Positions 18,351 through 27,694 are shown, counted from the stretch's first letter. The stretch: 64,000 nucleotides of DNA from RYN-230 sp963713815 (GCA_963713815.1 CAVQNH010000002.1:1-64000); one strand, 5' to 3'. A program made the numbers and translations. The notes: generated by a model not told the origin, from the sequence alone.

Positions 18351-19016
18351 TCAGGGCGTGGCGTTCCTGACCGCCCGCATGAACTGGCTCTGGCACCTCT
18401 GCTGCGCGGCGACCGTGTTCGCCCCGCTCAGGCACTGGGAGAACGCCGACGCCTGGTGGCCGAGCAGCGCGAACCCGGCCAGCAGGAGGCTGCTGACCAG
18501 CACCCCGGCGCCGCCGATCACGATGACCACGACCGAGCCCCGGGGCCCCGCGGTCCCGCCACGCCGGGCCCGCCGGATCGCGGTGCCCGCCAGCCAGATG
18601 GCCATGGCCCCGGCGACCAGCGCGAACAGCACGATGTAGACGCCCCGCTGGAAATTGCTCAGCCCGAGCACGCCGAACAGGCTGAGCACGGCGAGGAAGA
18701 ACGCCGCGACCGTCCGTTGCTGATGCGCCGGCTCCACGCGTCGGGCGGGCTTGGCCCTGGCCTGGGCCAGCGGCTGCTGCCGCGCGCCCGGACCGGGAGG
18801 CGGCTCAGCCGCAGGCGGCGCGGCCTGCTCCGCGCGGCGGTCCCGCTCGGCACGGCGATCCGGGGGCGCGCCCAGGGCCGCCCCATCCGCCGCGTCCGGC
18901 GCAGCGGACTCGGCGGGGGAGGGCTCGGGGGGCGGTGACGGCTGGGCTACTGGGGGCATCAGCGGGGTGCTCCAGGGGGCAGGTGCCGGGGGGTCCGGGG
19001 GGCCGGATACGGACAC
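18351..19016 (-). CDS. Small membrane protein with Pro-rich N-terminus (DUF4190-like)
   Basis: Up to 221 residues. The first 100 are Pro/Ala-rich and charged; two hydrophobic segments follow (AAFFLAVLSLFGVLGL with GVYIVLFALVAGAMAIWLAG, and GSVVVIVIGGAGVLVSSLLL), then a Cys-containing outer tail (FSQCLSGANTVAAQQRCQSQF). The pair of Cys suggests a disulfide outside the membrane. Convergent with perM, divergent from purN. The start is uncertain: GTG 19016 or ATG 18959. Function unknown. Confidence 0.7.
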   Translation of the reverse strand: MSVSGPPDPPAPAPWSTPLMPPVAQPSPPPEPSPAESAAPDAADGAALGAPPDRRAERDRRAEQAAPPAAEPPPGPGARQQPLAQARAKPARRVEPAHQQRTVAAFFLAVLSLFGVLGLSNFQRGVYIVLFALVAGAMAIWLAGTAIRRARRGGTAGPRGSVVVIVIGGAGVLVSSLLLAGFALLGHQASAFSQCLSGANTVAAQQRCQSQFMRAVRNATP

Positions 19017-19090
19017 AGCCCCCTATTTTGCCCTGTCCAGGCCGGTGAGCAAGCCCAGGCCGGTGGGCAGTCCCACTGCCCTGATGCGGT

Positions 19091-19096
19091 TATCGT
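19091..19096 (+). promoter_or_regulatory. -10 box TATCGT for leaderless purN
   Basis: TATCGT ends 6 bases before the purN ATG, and no ribosome site lies between. A small inverted repeat (gggcag-tccca-ctgccc) just upstream could be an operator. Confidence 0.5.
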
Positions 19097-19102
19097 GGCC
19101 GC

Positions 19103-19711
19103 ATGCGCGCACGCCTGGTGGTCCTGGTCTCGGGCGCGGGAACGAATCTGCAGGCCCTGCTGGATGCGTGCGCTGACCCGGCCTACGGCGCGGACGTGGT
19201 GGCGGTCGGCGCCGACCGGACCGGCATCGAGGCGCTGGACCGCGCGGAGCGGGCGAGCGTGCCCACGTTCACGCACCGGGTCAAGGACTACCCGAGCCGC
19301 GCGGACTGGGACGAGGCGCTCACCGCGTCCTGCCGCGAGGCCCGGCCGGACCTGGTCATCCTGGCCGGGTTCATGAAGCTGGTCGGACCGGCGTTCCTGG
19401 ACGCGTTCGGCGGGCGCCTGATCAACACCCACCCGGCCCTGCTGCCCGCGTTCCCCGGCATGCACGGCGTACGCGACGCGCTCGAGCACGGGGTGAAACT
19501 GACCGGGTGCACCGTGTTCCTGGTGGACGCGGGCACCGACACCGGCCCGGTGATCGCCCAGGCGGCGGTCCCGGTGCTGGACGACGACGACGAGACGACC
19601 CTGCACGAGCGGGTCAAGGTGGCCGAGCGGAGCCTGCTCGTGGAGACTGTGGGCCGGATGGTCCGCGACGGGTGGGCCGTGCAGGGCAGGAAGGTAAGGA
19701 TCGGGCGGTGA
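19103..19711 (+). CDS. purN: Phosphoribosylglycinamide formyltransferase
   Basis: 202 residues; transfers a formyl group from 10-formyl-THF to GAR, step 3 of purine synthesis. RLVVLVSGAGTNLQALLD binds the substrate phosphate; catalytic Asn108 and His110 lie in NTHPALLPAFPG and the catalytic Asp in DAGTDTGPVIAQ. The last bases overlap the purH start as GTGA. Confidence 0.97.
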   Translation: MRARLVVLVSGAGTNLQALLDACADPAYGADVVAVGADRTGIEALDRAERASVPTFTHRVKDYPSRADWDEALTASCREARPDLVILAGFMKLVGPAFLDAFGGRLINTHPALLPAFPGMHGVRDALEHGVKLTGCTVFLVDAGTDTGPVIAQAAVPVLDDDDETTLHERVKVAERSLLVETVGRMVRDGWAVQGRKVRIGR

Positions 19712-21348
19712 CGAGAGTAGCGATCAGGCGGGCCCTGATCAGCGTGTACGACAAGACGGGGCTCAGTGACCTGGCGCGCTCGCTGCACGGCGCTGGGGTG
19801 GAGATCGTCAGCACCGGCAGCACGGCGGACACGATCAGTGCCGCCGGCGTCCCGGTGACCCGGGTGGAGGACATCACCGGGTTCCCGGAGGCCCTCGACG
19901 GCCGGGTGAAGACGCTGCACCCCGCGGTGCACGCCGGGCTCCTCGCCGACCTGGGCAAGCCGGCCCACCAGGCCCGGCTGGACGAACTCGGCATCGCGCC
20001 GTTCCAGCTGCTGGTGTCCAACCTGTACCCGTTCGAGGCGGCGGTGAGCAGCGGCGCCCCGCCGGCCGAGTGCGTGGAGCAGATCGACATCGGCGGCCCG
20101 GCCATGGTCCGCGCGGCCGCCAAGAACCACCAGCATGTCGCGGTCATCACCGACCCGTCCCGGTACGGGGACGTCGAGGCGGCGGTGACCGGCGGCGGGT
20201 TCACGCTGGAGCAGCGGCGGCGGCTGGCGGCCAGCGCCTACGCGCACACCGCCGCGTACGACTGCGCGGTCGCCTCCTGGTTCGCCTCCGCGTACGCACC
20301 GGACGAGACGGCGGAGGAAACCGGCTGGCCGGACGTGACGGCGGCGCTGTGGACCCGGCGCGAGGTGCTCCGGTACGGCGAGAACCCGCACCAGCGGGCC
20401 GCGCTGTACACCCGCAGCGGTGCCAGCCAAAGCGGTGCCAGCCAAAGCGGTGCCGGCCAGAGCGGTGCACGCCAGGGCGGGGCGGACGGCCAGGCGCCGG
20501 CGGGCATCGCCGGGGCCACCCAGCTGCACGGCAAGGCCATGTCCTACAACAACTACGTTAACGCCGCCGCGGCCTGGCGGGCCGCGTTCGACTTCGTCCA
20601 GCCCTGCGTGGCCATCATCAAGCACTCCAACCCGTGCGGCATCGCCCTCGGCACCGACGTGGCCGAGGCGCACCGGAAGGCGAACGCGTGCGATCCGCAG
20701 TCCGCCTTCGGCGGGGTCATCGCCACCAACGGGGTGGTCACCGCGGAGATGGCGGCCCAGGTCAAGGACATCTTCACCGAGATCGTCATCGCACCGGGCT
20801 TCGAGGACGCCGCGCTGGACATCCTGTCGGGCAGCAAGAACCTGCGCCTGCTGACCTGCCCGCCGCCGGTCCGGGGCAGCCACGTGCCGGAATGGCGGCA
20901 GGTCGACGGCGGCCTGCTGCTGCAGACCCCGGACGAGATCGACGCGCCCGGCGACGACCCGGCCGGCTGGGAGCTCAAGACCGGGCAGCCCGCGTCGCCG
21001 GACATGCTCGCCGACCTGGCCTTCGCCTGGCGGGCCATCCGCAGCGTCAAGTCCAACGCCATCCTGCTGGCGTCCGGGCTGGCCACGGTGGGCGTGGGCA
21101 TGGGCCAGGTCAACCGGCTCGACGCGGCCCGGCTGGCGGTGTCCCGGGCGGGCGAGCGCGCGGCCGGGTCGGTCGCGGCCAGCGACGCGTACTTCCCGTT
21201 CCCGGACGGTCTGGAGGTCCTGACCGCGGCCGGGATCCGGGCCGTGGTCCAGCCGGGCGGGTCCATCCGTGACCAGCTCAGCATCGAGGCGGCCGAGCAG
21301 GCGGGGATCACCATGTACGTGACCGGAGTGCGCCATTTCTTCCACTGA
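19708..21348 (+). CDS. purH: Bifunctional AICAR transformylase / IMP cyclohydrolase
   Basis: 546 residues; the last two steps to IMP. N-terminal MGS-like cyclohydrolase domain (ALISVYDKTGLSDLARSLH, STGSTADTI, GRVKTLHPAVHAGLL) and C-terminal transformylase domain (IKHSNPCGIALG, SAFGGVIATN, PGGSIRDQ). GTG start overlaps the purN stop. A four-copy pentapeptide repeat (SGASQ type) of 15-bp units is inserted between YGENPHQRAALYTR and the GKAMSYNN loop, a variable surface loop. It uses the 10-formyl-THF that the nearby folD product supplies. Confidence 0.97.
   Translation: MTRVAIRRALISVYDKTGLSDLARSLHGAGVEIVSTGSTADTISAAGVPVTRVEDITGFPEALDGRVKTLHPAVHAGLLADLGKPAHQARLDELGIAPFQLLVSNLYPFEAAVSSGAPPAECVEQIDIGGPAMVRAAAKNHQHVAVITDPSRYGDVEAAVTGGGFTLEQRRRLAASAYAHTAAYDCAVASWFASAYAPDETAEETGWPDVTAALWTRREVLRYGENPHQRAALYTRSGASQSGASQSGAGQSGARQGGADGQAPAGIAGATQLHGKAMSYNNYVNAAAAWRAAFDFVQPCVAIIKHSNPCGIALGTDVAEAHRKANACDPQSAFGGVIATNGVVTAEMAAQVKDIFTEIVIAPGFEDAALDILSGSKNLRLLTCPPPVRGSHVPEWRQVDGGLLLQTPDEIDAPGDDPAGWELKTGQPASPDMLADLAFAWRAIRSVKSNAILLASGLATVGVGMGQVNRLDAARLAVSRAGERAAGSVAASDAYFPFPDGLEVLTAAGIRAVVQPGGSIRDQLSIEAAEQAGITMYVTGVRHFFH
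20416..20475 (+). repeat. Four 15-bp units inside purH
   Basis: Units agcggtgccagccaa (20416, 20431), then agcggtgccggccag (20446) and agcggtgcacgccag (20461). They keep the frame and add about 20 residues to a surface loop. Confidence 0.95.
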
Positions 21349-21465
21349 CCGGCTGCCTTCCACTGACGGTCCGCCTTGCACCGGCGGTCCGCCTTGCACT
21401 GACGGTCCGCCTTCCACTGACGGTCCGCCTTCCACCGACGGGCCGGCTTGCACTGACGGGGGTGA
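21340..21465 (+). repeat. Seven 18-bp units spanning the purH stop and the whole gap to folD
   Basis: The first unit, ttccactgaccggctgcc, contains the last codons and stop of purH. Units follow every 18 bp to 21465 with 1-4 changes each; most keep cactga in the purH frame, so nearly every copy repeats the stop codon. Confidence 0.92.
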
Positions 21466-21468
21466 GGG

Positions 21469-22323
21469 ATGACGGCGACCATCCTGGACGGCAAGGCGAC
21501 CGCCGCGGCGATCAAAGCCGAACTGGCCGGGCGGGTGGCCGCGCTGGCTGCCCGCGGCATCCGTCCCGGCCTGGGCACCGTCCTGGTCGGTGACGATCCG
21601 GGCAGCCGGGCCTACGTCAACGGCAAGCACCGGGACTGCGCCGAGGTGGGCATCGCCAGCATCCGCCGGGACCTGCCCGCCGACGCGACCCAGGAGCAGG
21701 TCGAGGCGGTGGTGGACGAGCTGAACGCCGACCCGGCCTGCACCGGCTACATCGTCCAGCTGCCGCTGCCGGCCGGGATCGACGCGAACGCGGTGCTGAG
21801 CCGGATCGATCCGGACAAGGACGCGGACGGGCTGCACCCGCTGAACCTGGGCCGCCTCGTCCTGAACGATCCGGGACCGCTGCCCTGCACGCCACGGGGA
21901 ATCGTGGAGCTGCTCCGCCGCTACGACGTGCCGATCGCCGGGGCCGACGTCACCGTGATCGGCCGCGGGATCACGGTGGGCCGGGCGCTGGGGCTGCTGC
22001 TGACCCGGCGCACGGAGAACGCCACGGTGACCCTCTGCCACACCGGGACCAAGGACCTGGCCGGGCACACCCGGGCCGCGGACATCGTGGTGGTCGCCGC
22101 GGGCCGCCCCGGCCTGCTGACCCCGGACATGATCAGGCCCGGGGCGGCGGTCCTGGACGTGGGGATAACCCGGACGGAGGCCGGCCTGGTCGGCGACGTC
22201 GCGCCCGATGTCCGGGAGGTGGCCGGCTATCTTGCCCCCATGCCTGGCGGGGTCGGCCCGATGACCCGGGCCATGCTGCTGGCCAACGTGGTCGACGCCG
22301 CGGAGGCGGGAGTAAGCTACTAG
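21469..22323 (+). CDS. folD: Methylenetetrahydrofolate dehydrogenase / cyclohydrolase
   Basis: 284 residues; converts 5,10-methylene-THF to 10-formyl-THF, the one-carbon donor for purN and purH just upstream. Seen: the catalytic Tyr-Lys region SRAYVNGKHRDC, VQLPLPAGID, the LPCTPRGIVELL signature and the NADP-binding VIGRGITVGRALGLLL. The start has gggggtgaggg immediately upstream. It directly follows the repeat block and probably belongs to the same transcript. Confidence 0.96.
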   Translation: MTATILDGKATAAAIKAELAGRVAALAARGIRPGLGTVLVGDDPGSRAYVNGKHRDCAEVGIASIRRDLPADATQEQVEAVVDELNADPACTGYIVQLPLPAGIDANAVLSRIDPDKDADGLHPLNLGRLVLNDPGPLPCTPRGIVELLRRYDVPIAGADVTVIGRGITVGRALGLLLTRRTENATVTLCHTGTKDLAGHTRAADIVVVAAGRPGLLTPDMIRPGAAVLDVGITRTEAGLVGDVAPDVREVAGYLAPMPGGVGPMTRAMLLANVVDAAEAGVSY

Positions 22324-22516
22324 TAAGTAACATCCTGGCCAGCCCACCGCTGGCCCCCCGGGCCGGCTCCGCCGGACTCTAGGGGGACCCCCGGGGGGCG
22401 GGCCGCAAAACACCATTTGGCACTCTTAAGATGCGCCGCCGCCTACCGGGCCCAGCCTGGCCAGTCAGAGGCCAGTCCTGGTTTGCGGCAACTGAGGCAG
22501 GAGGTTGGCCGCCGGC

Positions 22517-23296
22517 ATGAACATCGTCGTTTGCGTGAAACAGGTGCCGGACACGTGGGCGGAACGGACCCTGAGGCCCGAGGACTCACGCCTGGACCGG
22601 GCGTCGGTCGACGGGGTCATCAACGAACTCGACGAGTACGCCATCGAGGAAGGCCTGCGCCTGGCCGAGGCGCACGGGGGCGAGGTCACGATCCTGACCA
22701 TGGGCCCGGAGAAGGCCAGCGAGTCGATCCGCAAGGCGCTGTCCATGGGCGCGGACAAGGCGGTGCACATCATCGACGACGCCCTGGCCGGATCGGACGC
22801 GCTGGAGACGTCGGCGGTCATGGCCCAGGTCCTGGGCCGGATCGGGTTCGACCTGGTCATCCTGGGTGCGGAGTCCACCGACGCGCGGATGGGCGTGATG
22901 GCCGCCATGCTGGCCGAGCGGCTCGGCGTCCCGCAGGTCTCGCTGGCCAGCAAGGTCGAGGTGGACGGGAGCACGCTGCGGATCCACCGCCAGCAGGACT
23001 ACGGCTACGACAAGGTCGAGTCCAGCCTGCCCGCCGTGATCAGCGTGGTGGAGAAGATCAACGAGCCGCGGTACCCCTCGTTCAAGGGCATCATGGCGGC
23101 CAAGAAGAAGCCGGTCGAGACGGTCACCCTGGCCGACACCGGGATCGGCGCGGACCAGGTCGGCCTGGCCTCGGCGGCGACCGCGGTGGTCAGCTTCGCG
23201 AAGCGGCCGCCGCGGCAGGCGGGCACGGTCGTCAAGGACGAGGGCGACGGCGGGTCCAAGGCGGCCGAGTTCCTCGCCGCGCAGAAGTTCATCTGA
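22517..23296 (+). CDS. etfB: Electron transfer flavoprotein beta subunit
   Basis: 259 residues; with EtfA it carries electrons from acyl-CoA dehydrogenases to the quinone pool. MNIVVCVKQVPDTWAERTL is the usual beta start, and the signature VEVDGSTLRIHRQQDYGYDKVES is split here by family variation but clear. ATG 22517 is chosen over a TTG 12 bases upstream, because the aggagg site at 22498-22503 would be too close to the latter; its spacing to ATG is on the long side. The 3' end is partly repeated after the stop. Confidence 0.94.
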   Translation: MNIVVCVKQVPDTWAERTLRPEDSRLDRASVDGVINELDEYAIEEGLRLAEAHGGEVTILTMGPEKASESIRKALSMGADKAVHIIDDALAGSDALETSAVMAQVLGRIGFDLVILGAESTDARMGVMAAMLAERLGVPQVSLASKVEVDGSTLRIHRQQDYGYDKVESSLPAVISVVEKINEPRYPSFKGIMAAKKKPVETVTLADTGIGADQVGLASAATAVVSFAKRPPRQAGTVVKDEGDGGSKAAEFLAAQKFI

Positions 23297-23335
23297 GCCT
23301 CAGGTCATCTGGGCAGCGGTTCATCTGAGCAGGGA
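23288..23335 (+). repeat. Three imperfect copies of the etfB 3' end
   Basis: The segment ttcatctgagc, which includes the etfB stop, recurs as tcatctgggcag and again as ttcatctgagcag within 45 bases, ending at the etfA ribosome site. Confidence 0.75.
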
Positions 23336-23352
23336 AGGAAGGACGGCCGACC

Positions 23353-24318
23353 ATGGCTGAGGTTCTGGTTCTCGTCGAGCACGACGGCGAGACGGTCAAG
23401 AAGGTTACCGGTGAGCTGCTCACCCTGGCCCGCCAGTTCGGCGAGCCCGCGGCGGTCTGGATCGGCGCGGGCGCGGAGGGCGGCCGGGAGCGGCTGGCCG
23501 AGTTCGGCGCGGCCAAGGTCTACGTGGCCGACGGCGGCGACATCGACGACTACGTGGTCGCCCCCACGGCCGAGGTGCTGGCCGGGCTGGTCGCGCAGAA
23601 GTCCCCGGCGGCCGTGCTGCTCGCCGCCACCGGCGAGGGCAAGGAAGTCGCCGGCCGGCTGGCGGTCAAGATCGGCTCTGGCGTCATCACTGACGCGGTC
23701 GGGCTCACCGCGGGCGACGGCGGACTGGTCGCCGAGCAGTCCATCTTCGGGGGCGCGATCGTCGTCCAGTCCACCGTGAAGACGGGGACCCCGATCATCG
23801 CGGTCCGGCCCAACTCCGTCGCGGCCGAGCCCGCACCGGCGGCGGCCGAGATCGAGCCGGCCGGGGTCGAGCTCAGCGACGCGGCCAAGGCGGCCAGGAT
23901 CACCGAGCGCGTCGTGGCCGAGCGTGGCGAGCGGCCCGAGCTCACCGAGGCCGCGATCGTGGTCTCCGGCGGCCGCGGCGTCGGCAACGCCGACAACTTC
24001 GCCCTGATCGAGAAGCTGGCCGACTCCCTCGGCGCGGCCGTGGGCGCGTCCCGGGCGGCCACCGACGCGGGCTGGTACCCGCACCAGTTCCAGGTGGGCC
24101 AGACGGGGAAGACCGTCTCGCCGCAGCTGTACCTGGCGGTGGGCATCTCCGGGGCGATCCAGCACCGGGCCGGCATGCAGACCTCCAAGACCATCATGGT
24201 GATCAACAAGGACCCCGAGGCGCCGATCTTCGAGCTCGCCGACTTCGGCGTGGTCGGCGACCTGTTCGCGGTGGTGCCGCAGCTGACCGAGGAGGTCGAG
24301 CGGCGCGCGGCGAACTAG
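23353..24318 (+). CDS. etfA: Electron transfer flavoprotein alpha subunit
   Basis: 321 residues, same operon as etfB, ribosome site ggaagga upstream. The C-terminal FAD domain is intact: VSGGRGVGNADNF, GWYPHQFQVGQTGKTVSPQL, AVGISGAIQHRAGMQ, and INKDPEAPIFELADFGVVGD. No frame problem. Confidence 0.96.
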   Translation: MAEVLVLVEHDGETVKKVTGELLTLARQFGEPAAVWIGAGAEGGRERLAEFGAAKVYVADGGDIDDYVVAPTAEVLAGLVAQKSPAAVLLAATGEGKEVAGRLAVKIGSGVITDAVGLTAGDGGLVAEQSIFGGAIVVQSTVKTGTPIIAVRPNSVAAEPAPAAAEIEPAGVELSDAAKAARITERVVAERGERPELTEAAIVVSGGRGVGNADNFALIEKLADSLGAAVGASRAATDAGWYPHQFQVGQTGKTVSPQLYLAVGISGAIQHRAGMQTSKTIMVINKDPEAPIFELADFGVVGDLFAVVPQLTEEVERRAAN

Positions 24319-24370
24319 GTGCAGGCCCGGAACACGTTCCGCGGCGTGCCGGCGGAACCAGATCGCCCAC

Positions 24371-24376
24371 TAGGCT
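24371..24376 (+). promoter_or_regulatory. -10 box TAGGCT for the cysteine desulfurase gene
   Basis: TAGGCT ends 10 bases before ATG 24387 and there is no ribosome site between, so the message is leaderless or nearly so. Confidence 0.5.
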
Positions 24377-24386
24377 GAAATCCGTC

Positions 24387-25631
24387 ATGGGGTACATCGA
24401 CTACGCGGCCGCGCGCCCGCGGCCGGCCGAGGACTGCGTGGTCTACCTGGACCACGCGGCCACCACGCCGATGCTGCCTGAGGCCCTCGCGGCGATGACC
24501 GAAGAGCTGGGCCAGCTGGGCAACCCCTCGTCCCTGCACAACGCCGGCCGCCGCGCCCGCCGCGTGGTGGAGGAGTCGCGGGAGCAGATCGCCGAGGTGT
24601 TCGGCGCCCGGCCCAGCGAGGTGATCTTCACCAGCGGCGGCACCGAGGCCGACAACCTCGCGGTCAAGGGCCTGTACTGGGCGCGCCGCGCGGCCGCGCT
24701 GGCCCCCGGCGCTGGCCCGTCCAGAACCGCGCCCCGCCGGGTGCTGGCCACCGCGATCGAGCACCACGCGGTGCTGGACTCGGTGCACTGGCTGGCCGGG
24801 CACGAGGACGCCGAGGAGTACTGGCTGCCGGTGGACGAGGCCGGGGTGCTCCAGCCCGCCGCGCTGGCCGAGGCCATCGCCGCCGACCCGGACGCCGTCG
24901 CCCTGGTCACCGTGATGTGGGCCAACAACGAGGTGGGCGTGGTACAGCCGATCGCCGAGCTCGCCGCGCTGGCCCGGGAGCACGGCATCCCGTTCCACAC
25001 CGACGCGGTGCAGGCGGCGGGCCAGCTGCCGGTCAGCTTCGCGGGCAGCGGCGCGGACGCGATGACCGTCACCGGGCACAAGTTCGGCGGCCCGGTGGGC
25101 GCGGGCGCGCTGCTGCTGGCCCGCGGGGTCCAGCCGGTGCCCGTCCTGCACGGCGGCGGCCAGGAGAGCGAGGTGCGCTCGGGCACCCTGGACGCCCCGG
25201 CCATCCGCGCGTTCGCGGTCGCGGCGGCGGTCATGGCCGGGCGCCGGGACGAGGAGGCCGCCCGGCTGGCCAAGCTGCGCGACGACCTGATCGCCCAGGT
25301 CACGGCGGCCGTTCCGGATGCCGTCCTCAACGGCCCGCCCGCCGGGCCCGGCCGGCTGCCCGGCAACGCGCACTTCTCCTTCCCCGGCTGCGAGGGCGAC
25401 GCGCTGCTGATGCTGCTCGACGCCAAGGGCATCGCCTGCTCGACCGGGTCGGCCTGCACCGCTGGCGTGGCCCAGCCCAGCCACGTGCTGCTCGCCATGG
25501 GCGCGGACGAGGCCAGGTCCCGCGGGTCGCTGCGCTTCTCGCTGGGCCACACCTCCACCCAGGATGACGTGGACGCGCTGGGCGCGGCCATCGGGGAGGC
25601 CGTGCAGCGGGCCCGGCGCGCCGCCCGCTGA
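24387..25631 (+). CDS. iscS: Cysteine desulfurase (IscS/NifS family)
   Basis: 414 residues, PLP-dependent; releases sulfur from cysteine for tRNA thiolation and Fe-S clusters. YLDHAATTPMLPEAL at the N-terminus, EHHAVLDS binding PLP, Schiff-base Lys232 in TGHKFGGPVGAG and the persulfide Cys357 in GSACTAGV. The next conserved gene, mnmA, uses this sulfur; in this genome a sigma factor and a membrane protein sit between them. Confidence 0.95.
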   Translation: MGYIDYAAARPRPAEDCVVYLDHAATTPMLPEALAAMTEELGQLGNPSSLHNAGRRARRVVEESREQIAEVFGARPSEVIFTSGGTEADNLAVKGLYWARRAAALAPGAGPSRTAPRRVLATAIEHHAVLDSVHWLAGHEDAEEYWLPVDEAGVLQPAALAEAIAADPDAVALVTVMWANNEVGVVQPIAELAALAREHGIPFHTDAVQAAGQLPVSFAGSGADAMTVTGHKFGGPVGAGALLLARGVQPVPVLHGGGQESEVRSGTLDAPAIRAFAVAAAVMAGRRDEEAARLAKLRDDLIAQVTAAVPDAVLNGPPAGPGRLPGNAHFSFPGCEGDALLMLLDAKGIACSTGSACTAGVAQPSHVLLAMGADEARSRGSLRFSLGHTSTQDDVDALGAAIGEAVQRARRAAR

Positions 25632-25766
25632 CCGTCCGCACCTGGCCGGGCTTCAGTCTTTCCGCAACGAACCGCTCACGGCGCCATCCCCCGCACCGCT
25701 GAATCCCTGCCCGTGGAGAACCGGGCGAAAGGTTCCGCGCCTGCCGGCCATGGAGAGGCTGAAGAC

Positions 25767-26536
25767 ATGGCCGAGCGTGAGGAGCCGCGTGTGCCCGGCA
25801 CCACGGACCACCAGCGAGACAAGGAGCGCCGGTTCGCCGCGCTCTACCAGGCGTACTACCGCCCCATCCTGGCCTACGCGGTACGCCGCGTCGAAGCGGC
25901 TGAGGACGCCGCTGACGTAGTCGCCGACGTGTTCACGACCGCCTGGCGGCGGATTGATGAGCTGCCCGATGCCCCGGCGGATCGGCTGTGGCTGTACGGC
26001 GTGGCCCAGCGGGTGGTCGCAGGACGCCGCCGGTCAGCCCGGCGGCTGGGTCGCCTGATCGCGCGGCTGCGGGCCGACTCCAGCACCCGGCCACTGAGCC
26101 AGCCAGGACCGGGCCAGCCAGGACCGGGCCAGCCAGGACCGGGCCAGCCAGGACCGGGCCAGCCAGGACCGGGCCAGCCAGGACCGGGCCAGCCAGGACC
26201 GGGCCAGCCGGACTGCGGGATGCCATGTCGGACCGGGTGCTCGCCGCGCTCGGCCGGCTCTCCGACCGGGAGCGCGAAGCGCTCCAGTTAGTGCTCTGGG
26301 AAGAGTTGTCGCACGCCGACGCGGCCCAGGTCCTCGGGTGCTCAGCCAACGCGGTGGCGATCCGCGTGCACCGGGCCAAGACCCGGCTGCGCAGCGAGTT
26401 GTCCGCCACCGAACCGTCTGCCACCGAGCGCGCTGGCACCGAGCGCGCTGGCACCGGGCGCGCTGGCACTGAGATGTCGGACCCCCGGTCCGTCCCGGCG
26501 ATCACCCCGGCCCACACCTGGATGAACAGGAGCTGA
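25767..26536 (+). CDS. ECF-type RNA polymerase sigma factor; frame broken within a repeat-made linker
   Basis: Region 2 (RFAALYQAYYRPILAYAVRR, DVVADVFTTAWRRI) lies in one frame from ATG 25767 (ggagagg site upstream). Region 4 (LGRLSDREREALQLVLWEEL, SANAVAIRVHRAKTRLRSEL) lies in another, ending at 26536. Between them are seven exact 15-bp units; a unit change cannot shift the frame, so a 1-base loss (or 2-base gain) must lie at the edge of the array. After region 4 comes a second 15-bp repeat coding ERAGT. The downstream gene is a typical partner of such sigma factors. The target genes are unknown. Confidence 0.82.
26101..26205 (+). repeat. Seven exact 15-bp tandem units in the sigma factor gene
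   Basis: The unit agccaggaccgggcc is repeated without a single change from 26101 to 26205. The identical unit also occurs in gatA 22 kb away, in another reading frame. Confidence 0.97.
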
Positions 26537-26538
26537 TC

Positions 26539-27676
26539 ATGGATCTCGACATGCTGGTGGCCGGGGCCGACCCGGCCCGTCACGCCGACCTGCCGGGCCC
26601 GGACTCGGCCGAGGCCGCGCGTCTCTACCGCCAGATCACCGCGCGTGCCCCCCGGCGGCGCCGGACGCGTCCGGCCGTCTCGGCGGTGGTCACCGGACTC
26701 GTGGTCGCGGCCGCCGCGACGGCCCTGCTGCTTGCGAACCTTCCGGGCAGCACGGGCCGGAGCAGCACCAGCAGGGCCAGGGCGGCGCCCGATCGGGGTC
26801 GGTGGCCGCGATTCTCGCTGCGGCGGCGGTAGCCGCTGGTCATGGCGCGGGCGCGGGCCACCCGCCCGGCCCCGGGCAGTACCTCTACGTCCAGGAAATT
26901 GACGCCAAAGGACTCAGCAACAACTCCACGCGGGCGTGCCCGGTAGCTCCCATGACGGTTCATGCCTGGGTGGCCGTTGACGGGTCGGGACGTCAGATCG
27001 GGACCTTTCCGGCCCGGTGCTCGGCGATGAACTTCGAACAGACCTACACCAGGGGCGGCCTACCCTGGTGGCTGTACGGGGTCGTCCAGGCGGACACCCT
27101 CCCCACCAGCCCGAAGGCGCTGGAGAGGGCGATTGTGAGGCGGTTCGAGCACGGGCACTCCCGGCCCAGCGCAACCTTCGTGTACGCCGCCACGTTCCTG
27201 AATGCCGGATCGACGGCCAAGCTGCGGGCGGCGCTGTACCGGGTGATCGAGTCGCTGCCCGGGGTGCAGAACCTAGGCCCGGCCACGGACCGGCGGGGGC
27301 GTCACGGCCAGGCGGTGGGGCTGGTCACCAGCGGGACCCGGGAGGTGCTCATCTTCGACCCGGCCAGCACCGTGGTCCTGGAGCGGAAATGGTCGCGGTC
27401 GCGCCGGAGCAGAGCGGGAACAACATGCTCCCCGCGGGCACGGTCATGCAGTACACCGAGTACCTCCGGGCGGGCGTGGTGAACTCGGACACCGCGACCC
27501 CGTCGGCCACCCCCGGTTCCGCGACCCACTCGGCCATCCACACTCCCGCGACACCAGCGCCCCGGGCCGGCGCCGCGTCACCGTCGCCCAGCGCCGGGAG
27601 CGCGTCACCGTCACCCAGCGCAGGCACACCCCCGCCGTCGGCCGCCGCCACTCCGTCGTCTGCCGGAGTCAGCTGA
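26539..27676 (+). CDS. CU044_5270-type membrane protein, sigma factor partner; frame broken twice
   Basis: Starts 2 bases after the sigma factor stop, behind aggag. N-terminal cytoplasmic part (MDLDMLVAGADPARHADLPG), one membrane helix (VVTGLVVAAAATALLLANL), then an extracytoplasmic domain (YLYVQEIDAKGL, VHAWVAVDGSGRQIG, FVYAATFLN, VVLER, NNMLPAGTVMQYTEYL) and a Ser/Pro-rich repetitive tail. The domain is in three frames: breaks lie between 26750 and 26805 and at about 27385, where one g seems lost before MVAVAPEQSG. The family commonly accompanies ECF sigma factors; an anti-sigma or sensing role is inferred. Confidence 0.75.
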
Positions 27677-27694
27677 CGGGACGTCACGCCATCC

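Noticed and set aside
19288..22416. Very long open frame on the minus strand opposite purN, purH and folD
   Set aside because: Antisense shadow of strongly biased GC codons; low-complexity Arg/Gly/Pro product with no domain, while the plus strand carries intact enzymes. The same holds for the long minus frames opposite the GGDEF-EAL, gatB and ilvB genes.
26101..26205. CRISPR-like array
   Set aside because: The 15-bp units are directly adjacent without spacers and lie in a coding frame; no cas gene is present.
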